In this document: positions 1 to 5,383 of the stretch, piece by piece
Layout of the letters: each line of letters starts with the position of its first letter
Position numbering within the stretch: the stretch's first letter is position 1
NCBI GenBank assembly: GCA_964449175.1
Contig: CAYUYH010000165.1
Span: 1 to 6,151, forward strand
Direction of reading: 5' to 3'
DNA: 6,151 bases
Origin: CAYUYH01 sp964449175
GTDB lineage: Bacteria > Planctomycetota > Phycisphaerae > SM23-33
Position numbers and translations under genes: made by a program
The notes under the pieces: generated by a model
Database searches by the model: none
Seen by the model: the letters and a program-made list of their open reading frames with translations, nothing else
What the model was told of the DNA's origin: nothing

Positions 1-84
1 TTTCAGGGTTGGTGCGCCCGCGATTATTCTATGGCCGACGCCGCCACTGGACAAGGTGCAGCGGCCCCAACGCGCGCAATGAAA
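1..84. other. Non-coding stretch beyond the candidate terminator
   Basis: No gene can be supported here. Open frames cross it on the plus strand, but they run on antisense into hydA and have biased, arginine- and alanine-rich translations without recognisable domains. It may be the flank of a gene lying left of the window, or more intergenic repeat. Confidence 0.4.
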
Positions 85-110
85 CGCGGCGGAGCAGAGA
101 CTCCGCCGCG
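85..110 (-). terminator. Candidate transcription terminator hairpin downstream of hydA
   Basis: A perfect 10-bp inverted repeat (CGCGGCGGAG / CTCCGCCGCG) encloses a 6-base loop (95-100). Read on the minus strand, in the direction of the operon, the stem is followed by TTTCATT, a short and interrupted T run. It lies about 80 bases past the hydA stop codon. The stem is strong but the T tract is weak, so it may terminate transcription poorly or act as an RNA 3'-end stabiliser. On the plus strand no T run follows. Confidence 0.45.
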
Positions 111-124
111 CCAATCCGCAATCC

Positions 125-146
125 GCCCTTCGACGATGCTCAGGGC
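125..146. repeat. 22-base imperfect palindrome, CCCTTCGAC...GCTCAGGG type
   Basis: GCCCT/AGGGC arms pair at the ends with a mostly unpaired core (TCGACGATGCTC). From memory, short motifs close to CCTTCGAC(N)GCTCAGG recur between genes in many GC-rich bacterial genomes, so this is probably a copy of a dispersed repeat rather than a site specific to the hydrogenase. It overlaps the edge of the neighbouring hairpin by two bases (145-146). Confidence 0.45.
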
Positions 147-165
147 CCCGCGCAAAGCGCGGGGC
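145..165. repeat. Perfect palindromic hairpin, 9-bp stem and 3-base loop
   Basis: GCCCCGCGC (145-153) and GCGCGGGGC (157-165) pair perfectly around AAA (TTT on the other strand). No T tract follows on either strand, so it is not a classic intrinsic terminator. It is embedded between two blocks of heptanucleotide repeats and touches the 125-146 palindrome. It is probably part of a dispersed intergenic element or a transcript-stabilising structure after hydA. Confidence 0.6.
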
Positions 166-191
166 AATCCGAAATCCCAAATCCGAAATTG

Positions 192-1496
192 TCAGATCCA
201 CTCGACCTTCAGCAGGTGGACCGAGCAGCTTATGCACGGGTCATACGCCCGGACGAGCATCTCCAGGTCGTGGGCGATCTGGTCCTGGCTGCGCCTGTCG
301 ATGACCTGGGGGACGTAGGTCTGCATGTCGCGGTCGATGTTGCCGAGGTTCATGCCCGTGGGGATGATGCAGTTGGCCTTCGTGCAGACGCCTCGCTCGT
401 CGTACGTGTAGTCGTGCACCAGCAGGCCGCGGGGCACCTCGGTCAGGCCAATGCCTCGACCAGCCTTGGGGGTGACGTTGGGCGCCAGCGTCGCCTCCGA
501 CAGGTCCATGCCCAGCAGCTCGTCGAGCAGCCGGACGACCTCGTCGTAGCAGTGTGCAATCTCGACGGTCTGGGCAAAGTTGTTGGCGTAGGGGTTGTAG
601 CAGGGGGCGGTCAGGCCCAGGGCCGCCGCGGCCGCCTTGCCGCGGGCGTTGAGCTTGTCGGCATTGTTGTTGAACCGCGACAGCGCCCCGACGGCCAGCG
701 AGTCGCCCGTGTTGTGGGCGTGCTTGCTGGTGGAGTGCTGGACGCACTTCTCGTGGATGTACTGCTCGTAGTCGTGCGGGTCGATCACGCCGGCGGCTGA
801 GCTCTTCAGGTCGCCGTCGTAGAGGGCGTACTCGTCGTCCCGCGTCAGCGAGATGTCCTCGCGCTCGCGCTCGAAGCTGGGGAACTTGTCGGCGATCGAG
901 GCAACGATGTCCACCGTCGCGTCGATGTCGCCGGCCAGCGAGTCGGCGTATTCCTTGATCTTCAGCAGCGCGCCTCGCGGCGGGACGTAGGTGAAGCCGC
1001 CGGGGATCATCGAGATCGGGTGGACGTGTCGGCCGCAGATGTTGTCCGAGATCACGTTGCCAAGCTTCTTCAGCCGCAGGGCCCGCTTGACCACGTCCGG
1101 ATGGCTGGCGGCCAGGGGTATGACGCTCGGCGCGGCGAAGGCGTCCGGAGCGGCCAGGAAGTACACGTGCAGGACGTGGCTCTGGATTTCCTCAGCCATC
1201 AGCATCAGCTTGCGAAGGGCGAGGACTTCCGGCGTTAGCTTCAGGCCGAACGCATCGTCCGTGGCGCGGATGCTCGCGGTGGTGTGCCCGACCGAGCAGA
1301 TGCCGCAGATCCGGCAGGTCAGCAGGGCGGTGTCGCGCCAGGGCAGCCCCTCGATCATGCTCTCGAAGACTCGCGGCGTCTCGACGATCTCCAGCACGCA
1401 CTTCTGGACCTTCCCGTCGCTGGCGCGCACGACGATGTTACCATGGCCCTCGACGCGGGTGAGGTGGTGAACGTTAATATCCAACGACTTTCCCAT
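192..1496 (-). CDS. hydA: Group 3b [NiFe] hydrogenase alpha (large) subunit, Ni-Fe active site
   Basis: This is the catalytic subunit that splits or forms H2. It has 434 residues, a normal length (about 430 in P. furiosus alpha). The N-terminus has RVEGHGN (14-20, with the conserved glutamate E16). The L1 motif RICGICSVGH (62-71) supplies Ni-Fe ligands C64 and C67. The L2 motif DPCISCSVH (419-427) supplies C421 and C424. His427 is the expected cleavage point for an endopeptidase, leaving a 7-residue C-terminal peptide LLKVEWI, so a HycI/HoxW-type protease should exist elsewhere. SVH after the second cysteine pair, rather than ATH of groups 3c/3d, and the beta-gamma-delta-alpha gene order point to group 3b. 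TEVPRGLLVHDY in the C-terminal half is another family segment. C61 directly before L1 makes a CxxCxxC run. The ATG has AGGAG (1503-1507) with a 6-base spacer. It is the last gene of the block; the repeat-rich region 1-191 follows the TGA directly. Confidence 0.98.
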   Translation of the reverse strand: MGKSLDINVHHLTRVEGHGNIVVRASDGKVQKCVLEIVETPRVFESMIEGLPWRDTALLTCRICGICSVGHTTASIRATDDAFGLKLTPEVLALRKLMLMAEEIQSHVLHVYFLAAPDAFAAPSVIPLAASHPDVVKRALRLKKLGNVISDNICGRHVHPISMIPGGFTYVPPRGALLKIKEYADSLAGDIDATVDIVASIADKFPSFEREREDISLTRDDEYALYDGDLKSSAAGVIDPHDYEQYIHEKCVQHSTSKHAHNTGDSLAVGALSRFNNNADKLNARGKAAAAALGLTAPCYNPYANNFAQTVEIAHCYDEVVRLLDELLGMDLSEATLAPNVTPKAGRGIGLTEVPRGLLVHDYTYDERGVCTKANCIIPTGMNLGNIDRDMQTYVPQVIDRRSQDQIAHDLEMLVRAYDPCISCSVHLLKVEWI

Positions 1497-1523
1497 CTCT
1501 TGCTCCTGGGCGCCTGTACAGTT

Positions 1524-2270
1524 TTATTCCTTGGCCACGTCGAACACGCCGTTGAACAGCCGAAACTCGGCCAGCACCTGTTCCAGCGTCAGGCCGAACT
1601 CCTCCAGCACGTCCTTGGCAGCCTTGTTGTTGGGGTCGCTGATCATCCCGCGGCAGGCGTAGCACCGCCCGCCGTAGCTGGGGCACCAGGCATTGCAGCC
1701 GGCGCGGGCGACGATGCCCATGCAGAATTGTCCCTTGTGGAACAGGCAGACGTTCTCGCGAAGCTTGCACTCCACGCAGACCGGGTAGTCCGGGATCTGC
1801 GGCTTTCGCCCGGCGAGCAGGCTCTTGACCACTTCGAGGAACTCGTCTTTCGGTATCGGGCAGCCGTGGATCTTGTAGTCGACCTTGATGGCGTCCTCGA
1901 TGGGGCGGGCGGCGCTGGTTTCGTACCAGCCGGCCTTGTCGCCGTAGACGGTCTTCATCGCCTTGTCGATGCCGCGGTAGTTCTTCAGCACGTTCAGCCC
2001 GCCGGTCGTCGCGCACGCGCCGAGGGCGACGACGATCTTGGCGTGGTTGCGGATCTTCTCCAGTCGGGCGCGGTCGCTCTCGCGCGTGAACGCGCCCTCG
2101 ATGAAGGCGATGTCGCATTCGTCCTGGCGGTCGTCGATCGCCTCGCGGAACTGCACGATGTCCACGGCGCCGAGGATGTCCAGCAGCTCGTCCTCGCAGT
2201 TGAGCACCTGGAGCTGGCAGCCCTCGCAACTGGTGAAGTCGTGGAACGATATTCTCGGTTTGCCGGCCAT
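1524..2270 (-). CDS. hydD: Group 3b [NiFe] hydrogenase delta (small) subunit, three Fe-S clusters
   Basis: The small subunit pairs with HydA and relays electrons from the Ni-Fe site. It has 248 residues (P. furiosus delta is about 260). Residues 1-160 form the NADH:quinone oxidoreductase 20 kDa-like fold. Its proximal [4Fe-4S] ligands are visible: C15 and C18 in SCEGCQ, C86 in LGACATTGG, and C137 in HGCPIP. The C-terminal part adds eight more cysteines (165, 168, 175, 183, 192, 196, 203, 206), enough for two further [4Fe-4S] clusters. C25 and C52 are extra. The N-terminus has no twin-arginine signal and starts right at the cluster domain, so the enzyme is cytoplasmic, unlike periplasmic uptake hydrogenases. 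The ATG at 2270 has GGAG (2281-2284) with a longish 10-base spacer. A GTG 7 bases further upstream is in another frame. The gene lies 52 bases after hydG and 27 bases before hydA. Confidence is high. Confidence 0.95.
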   Translation of the reverse strand: MAGKPRISFHDFTSCEGCQLQVLNCEDELLDILGAVDIVQFREAIDDRQDECDIAFIEGAFTRESDRARLEKIRNHAKIVVALGACATTGGLNVLKNYRGIDKAMKTVYGDKAGWYETSAARPIEDAIKVDYKIHGCPIPKDEFLEVVKSLLAGRKPQIPDYPVCVECKLRENVCLFHKGQFCMGIVARAGCNAWCPSYGGRCYACRGMISDPNNKAAKDVLEEFGLTLEQVLAEFRLFNGVFDVAKE

Positions 2271-2322
2271 CGATCACTGTCTCCGTCGGCCCGGCGCCGG
2301 TGGGGCGTCGGGCGGGCGTTCG

Positions 2323-3183
2323 TCAGATGCCTTCTCTCAGTCTGGTCACTTCGGCGTAGTTGAAGATCGGCCCTTCCTGGCAGACGTAGATGTTGCGGAT
2401 CTGACAGTGCCCGCACTTGCCCAGCCCGCACTTCATCCGCCGCTCGAGCGAGCAGTAGATGTTGGCCTTTCGCAGGCCCATCGCCAGCGACTCCAGCACG
2501 GCGAACTTGAACATCACCGGCGGGCCTATGATGAACGCCACCGTCCGGGCGGGGTCCACCTTGGCCATCTTGCGGAACAGCGTGGTGATCACGCCGGTGT
2601 TGCCCTTCCACTTCTCGTCGCCGCGGTCGACCGTCAGCAGGAACTCGCAGTCCTTGCGCTTGGACCACGCCTCCAGGTCGTCGCGGAACAGCAGGTCCCC
2701 CGGCGTGCGGGCGCCGTAGAGGATGGTGACGCGGTTGAACTTCTCGCGCTGGTCGAGTGCGGCCTGGATGAAGCTGCGGCAGGGGGCCAGGCCCAGCCCG
2801 CCGGCTACGAACAGCAGGTCCATGCCCGCGACGGAGTCCATGTCGAAGCCGTTGCCGAACGGCCCGCGCACCGCGACGCTGTCGCCGGCCTTGAGGCGGT
2901 GGATGGCGTTGGTCACGTCGCCGACCGCGCGGATGCACATCTCCAGGTCGTCGCGCTTGCCGCGACCCGGGCCGGAGCATATTGAGATCGGCGCCTCGCC
3001 CAGGCCGAACATGCCCACTTCCATGAACTGCCCGGCCTTGTATTCGATCCCGCCGCCGTCCTCGAACTCCAGGCGGTACCACGCCTCGGTCGTGGTGAAC
3101 TTACTTGTCTCGGCGACGCGAGCGACCCGCGGGATGTACGGCACGTCTGTCGCTTCGGCACACGCATGCTTCTGCTGATCCAT
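2323..3183 (-). CDS. hydG: Group 3b [NiFe] hydrogenase gamma subunit, FAD/NAD(P)-binding reductase with [2Fe-2S] cluster
   Basis: This is the diaphorase module that exchanges electrons with NADP(H) or NAD(H); with HydB it forms the part credited with sulfur or polysulfide reduction in related enzymes. The 286 residues follow the ferredoxin-NADP reductase / dihydroorotate dehydrogenase K-type layout. An FAD-binding beta-barrel (about 15-115) carries the flavin-site segment APISICSG (64-71). A nucleotide-binding domain (about 120-245) has AGGLGLAP (127-134) and the IIGPPVMF segment (218-225). A C-terminal [2Fe-2S] motif follows: C252-x4-C257-x2-C260-x7-C268. The position after the GGLGLAP loop is Cys135, where I would expect a leucine in close relatives. 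The ATG is preceded by GAGGA (3193-3197) with a 9-base spacer, inside the 15-base gap after the hydB stop. AsrB of sulfite reductase is a close paralogue; the operon context makes the hydrogenase role much more likely. The name is unrelated to HydG, the [FeFe] maturase. Confidence 0.94.
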   Translation of the reverse strand: MDQQKHACAEATDVPYIPRVARVAETSKFTTTEAWYRLEFEDGGGIEYKAGQFMEVGMFGLGEAPISICSGPGRGKRDDLEMCIRAVGDVTNAIHRLKAGDSVAVRGPFGNGFDMDSVAGMDLLFVAGGLGLAPCRSFIQAALDQREKFNRVTILYGARTPGDLLFRDDLEAWSKRKDCEFLLTVDRGDEKWKGNTGVITTLFRKMAKVDPARTVAFIIGPPVMFKFAVLESLAMGLRKANIYCSLERRMKCGLGKCGHCQIRNIYVCQEGPIFNYAEVTRLREGI

Positions 3184-3198
3184 GATCGTCGGTCCTCG

Positions 3199-4272
3199 TT
3201 ATCGCCTATTGTCGCCGGCCCCGATTTCGGTGGCCTCGCCGGCGATCTGCTGGAAGGCCTCCAGTATCGAGATGTTCGCCACGCAGTGGCGGATGCACCG
3301 CCCGCAGCCGACGCAGCCGAGCCTGCCGGTCCGCTCGAGGACGTACTTGCCCTTGCGGAACATGCGGTGGCGCGTGCGGCTGTTGCGATGCTCGCGGAAG
3401 TTCTCCCCGCCGGCTACCTCGGCGAAGACCTTCAGCTGGCAGGAGTCCCACCGTCGCCGGCGGGCGCCGCTGGCCGCGTCGAGGTTGAGCTTGTCCTGCA
3501 CGTCGAAGCAGTAGCACGTCGGGCAGACGTTCGTACACGTCCCGCAACTGAAGCACCGCCGGGCGATCGCGTCCCATAGCAGCGAGTCGTAGCTGGCGTC
3601 GAGCAGTTCGGGGAGGTAGCGCGTGTTGTAGGGCAGCTTCTTGTAGAAGTTGCCGGCCTTGACCTTCTCGTATGCCTGCTTGGCCTTGTGGTCTTCCGGG
3701 CCGGCGGGGTGGAACAGGCCGCAGTCCTTCAGCATCCGCGAGCCGGCCTGCGTGCCGACCTCGGTGAAATAGCGGTCGCCAAGGTCGGTCATGAACAGGT
3801 CGAACCCGCCCTCGGGCGGCTGGAGCGTGCCCATGTCGGCCTGGAACTGATGCTCGTTGGCCGGGGCCTGGATGTTCAGGCCGATGAGCCTGGTAGCCGC
3901 CCGCTTGGACAAGTAGTGCGGGTCGGCCGGGTCCAGCCCCATGGCTGCGTCCGTGGTGACGATGGCGTGCAGGTCGTACGGGTGCACGCCCAGCAGGACG
4001 GTCGCCTGGACGGTAAGCTCAGCCTTGCCGCTGTGGGGGTCGCCGCTGTCGAAGGTCAGCAGCGTCTCGTACCTCGGCAGGAGGTACTTCTTCGGCGGCA
4101 GGATCGTGATGTCGTAGTCCATTCTGATCCGCTGGATTTCGTCTCTCGAGCGGATCCGGTCGAACGCGAAGTGCCCGCCGCCGCGGTCGGTCGGCGCCAT
4201 CACTCGGCTGTCGCGCAGCAGATGCGCGACGAAGTCGTCGAACTTGTTCTTGGGCAACGTCTGGGGAAGCAT
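3199..4272 (-). CDS. hydB: Group 3b [NiFe] hydrogenase beta subunit, two-cluster ferredoxin-type electron-transfer protein
   Basis: This subunit should carry electrons between the hydrogenase small subunit (HydD) and the flavoprotein (HydG). It is 357 residues, close to the roughly 370 of the Pyrococcus furiosus sulfhydrogenase beta subunit. Residues 1-230 are a soluble domain without membrane segments, shared with anaerobic sulfite reductase subunit A (AsrA). The C-terminal third has two [4Fe-4S] motifs: C240-x2-C243-x2-C246-x3-C250-P and C320-x2-C323-x2-C326-x3-C330. Further cysteines lie at 184, 253, 255 (in CPTCYCFDV, typical of the HydB/AsrA family) and 278. A basic RRRR stretch (271-274) lies between the two clusters. 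The ATG has AAAGGG (4279-4284) 6 bases upstream. A 62-base spacer separates it from hypE, the largest in the block, and 15 bases separate it from hydG. On its own it could be taken for AsrA; the neighbouring hydrogenase subunits decide in favour of HydB. The symbol follows the archaeal enzyme and is unrelated to HydB of [FeFe] hydrogenases. Confidence 0.93.
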   Translation of the reverse strand: MLPQTLPKNKFDDFVAHLLRDSRVMAPTDRGGGHFAFDRIRSRDEIQRIRMDYDITILPPKKYLLPRYETLLTFDSGDPHSGKAELTVQATVLLGVHPYDLHAIVTTDAAMGLDPADPHYLSKRAATRLIGLNIQAPANEHQFQADMGTLQPPEGGFDLFMTDLGDRYFTEVGTQAGSRMLKDCGLFHPAGPEDHKAKQAYEKVKAGNFYKKLPYNTRYLPELLDASYDSLLWDAIARRCFSCGTCTNVCPTCYCFDVQDKLNLDAASGARRRRWDSCQLKVFAEVAGGENFREHRNSRTRHRMFRKGKYVLERTGRLGCVGCGRCIRHCVANISILEAFQQIAGEATEIGAGDNRR

Positions 4273-4334
4273 CCAACGCCCTTTCTGTCATGTTGCTTGA
4301 TCGTCGCATTTGCCAGCCGGCGGGCCTAGCGGAC
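4273..4334 (-). other. hypE-hydB intercistronic spacer
   Basis: These 62 bases are the widest gap in the block and separate maturation genes from structural genes. The only clear element is the hydB ribosome binding site AAAGGG (4279-4284). I see no convincing -35/-10 pair. An imperfect GC palindrome (4312-4325, one mismatched pair, no loop and no T run) is present just after the hypE stop codon; it could modulate transcript processing but does not look like a terminator. Confidence 0.5.
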
Positions 4335-5357
4335 TCAGCATATCCGCGGCAACTCCTCGCCGTATGGCATCTGCACGACTCTCCGCCCTCCGGCGGCAGT
4401 GGTCATCTCCACGATTGGGTTGTCGCCGGCCGCCCCGACGGTTCCGACGGCAGCGGCAGCGGCGGCGATGTCGTGGTCGGCTAGGATGGCGACGGCCTTG
4501 TTGGCTGCGTCGGCCTCGACGACGGCGACGAGCTTGCCCTCGTTGGCGGCCGACAGCACGTCCAGGCCCAGCATCTCGGCAGCCGCCAGCACCGTGGGAT
4601 TGGCTGGGATGGCGGCTTGGTCGATCTCGATGTCGCGCCCGCATCCGGCGGCGATCTCCGCCAGTGTGGCGGCCAGACCGCCACGCGTGGGGTCGCGCAT
4701 GAAGTGCACCGCCGGGCCGAACTCGTCCAGCAGCGCCTTGGCCAGGGCGGCGATCGATGCGCAGTCGCTCGCCAGGTCGGCGGAGAAGCTCAGGCCCTTG
4801 CGCTTGCTCATCACCGCCAGGCCGTGCTCGCCCAGCGGGCCGGACAGCAGGATGCGGTCGCCTTCGGCGATTCGGTCGAAGCCGAGTCGCCCGGCTGGGT
4901 GCACCACGCCGACGCCGCTGGTGTTGATCATGAGTCCGTCGCAGGCGGCGCGCTCGACGACCTTCGTGTCGCCGGTGACGACGGCTACGTCCGCAGCCGC
5001 TGCCGCCTCGCCGGCTGATCGCAGCACGCGGCGGAGCAGATCGATCTCCAGGCCCTCCTGAATGACCAGCGCCAGGCTGAGCGCGATCGGCGCCGCCCCG
5101 GCCACTGCCAGGTCGTTGACCGTGCCGACGACCGCCAGCTTGCCGATGTCCCCGCCGGGGAACTCCAACGGCTGAACCACGTAGCTGTCGGTGGTGAAGG
5201 CGAGCTTCTTGCCCTCGCCGGGGATTGTCGCGGCGTCCGTCAGGCGGCGGGCGTCCTGTCCGCCGCCCAACGCCGGCAGAATGACATCGCGGACTAGCTC
5301 GGCGGTGAGCTGCCCGCCCCCGCCGTGTGCAAGCTGTATGTGCTTATTGTCAGCCAT
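4335..5357 (-). CDS. hypE: HypE, carbamoyl dehydratase that makes the cyanide ligands
   Basis: HypE accepts a carbamoyl group from HypF on its C-terminal cysteine and dehydrates it with ATP to a thiocyanate, which it passes to the HypC-HypD iron scaffold. The 340-residue product has the family's usual length and order. It starts with HGGGG (11-15, the flexible nucleotide-site loop) and an AIRS/PurM-type N-domain containing FTTDSYVVQPLEFPGG (54-69) and GTVNDLAVAGA (78-88). VTGDTKVVE (128-136), MRDPTRGGLA (220-229) and ANEGKL (271-276) follow. It ends in the diagnostic PRIC tetrapeptide (337-340) with the acceptor Cys340 as the last residue. The ATG is preceded by AGGA (5364-5367) with a 6-base spacer, and the conserved IQLAHGG begins at residue 7, so the start is secure. 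An alanine-only run at 298-303 is low complexity and probably harmless. It sits between hypD and hydB, consistent with co-expression of maturation and structural genes. Confidence 0.98.
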   Translation of the reverse strand: MADNKHIQLAHGGGGQLTAELVRDVILPALGGGQDARRLTDAATIPGEGKKLAFTTDSYVVQPLEFPGGDIGKLAVVGTVNDLAVAGAAPIALSLALVIQEGLEIDLLRRVLRSAGEAAAAADVAVVTGDTKVVERAACDGLMINTSGVGVVHPAGRLGFDRIAEGDRILLSGPLGEHGLAVMSKRKGLSFSADLASDCASIAALAKALLDEFGPAVHFMRDPTRGGLAATLAEIAAGCGRDIEIDQAAIPANPTVLAAAEMLGLDVLSAANEGKLVAVVEADAANKAVAILADHDIAAAAAAVGTVGAAGDNPIVEMTTAAGGRRVVQMPYGEELPRIC

Positions 5358-5383
5358 GTTACGTCCTGGCGGGCCCGTGCGGC

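Larger units (their letters stand above)
113..190. repeat. Split heptanucleotide tandem repeat (AATCCGN)
   Basis: A 7-base period is visible: AATCCGC twice at 113-126, then AATCCGA, AATCCCA, AATCCGA at 166-186, followed by a degenerate AATTGTC that runs into the hydA stop codon. The two blocks are separated by 39 bases (127-165) holding the two palindromes. On the minus strand the unit reads as GGATT every 7 bases. It is too short and degenerate for a CRISPR array. Its function is unknown; an intergenic repeat element is the likeliest reading. Confidence 0.55.

Noticed and set aside
113..190. Heptad repeats as a CRISPR array
   Set aside because: Units are only 7 bases and contiguous, with no 25-40 base repeats or spacers and no cas genes.
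9..800. Plus-strand open frame of 263 codons starting left of hydA
   Set aside because: Most of it is antisense to hydA; the translation is valine-, aspartate- and glycine-rich without family motifs, and its start crosses the repeat and hairpin region.
1284..2363. Plus-strand open frame of 359 codons opposite hydA/hydD
   Set aside because: It lies antisense to two genes with certain identities, has no recognisable domain, and is a typical shadow of GC-rich coding DNA.
2038..2985. Plus-strand open frame of 315 codons opposite hydD/hydG
   Set aside because: Antisense shadow of two well-supported genes; no domain seen.
2323..4272. hydB-hydG as asrA-asrB of anaerobic sulfite reductase
   Set aside because: The families are related, but no AsrC-like siroheme subunit is present and the two genes are followed directly by hydrogenase small and large subunits in the sulfhydrogenase order.
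4312..4325. GC palindrome after hypE as a terminator
   Set aside because: It is imperfect, leaves no loop, has no T run on the minus strand, and would separate hypE from the adjoining hydrogenase genes without other support.
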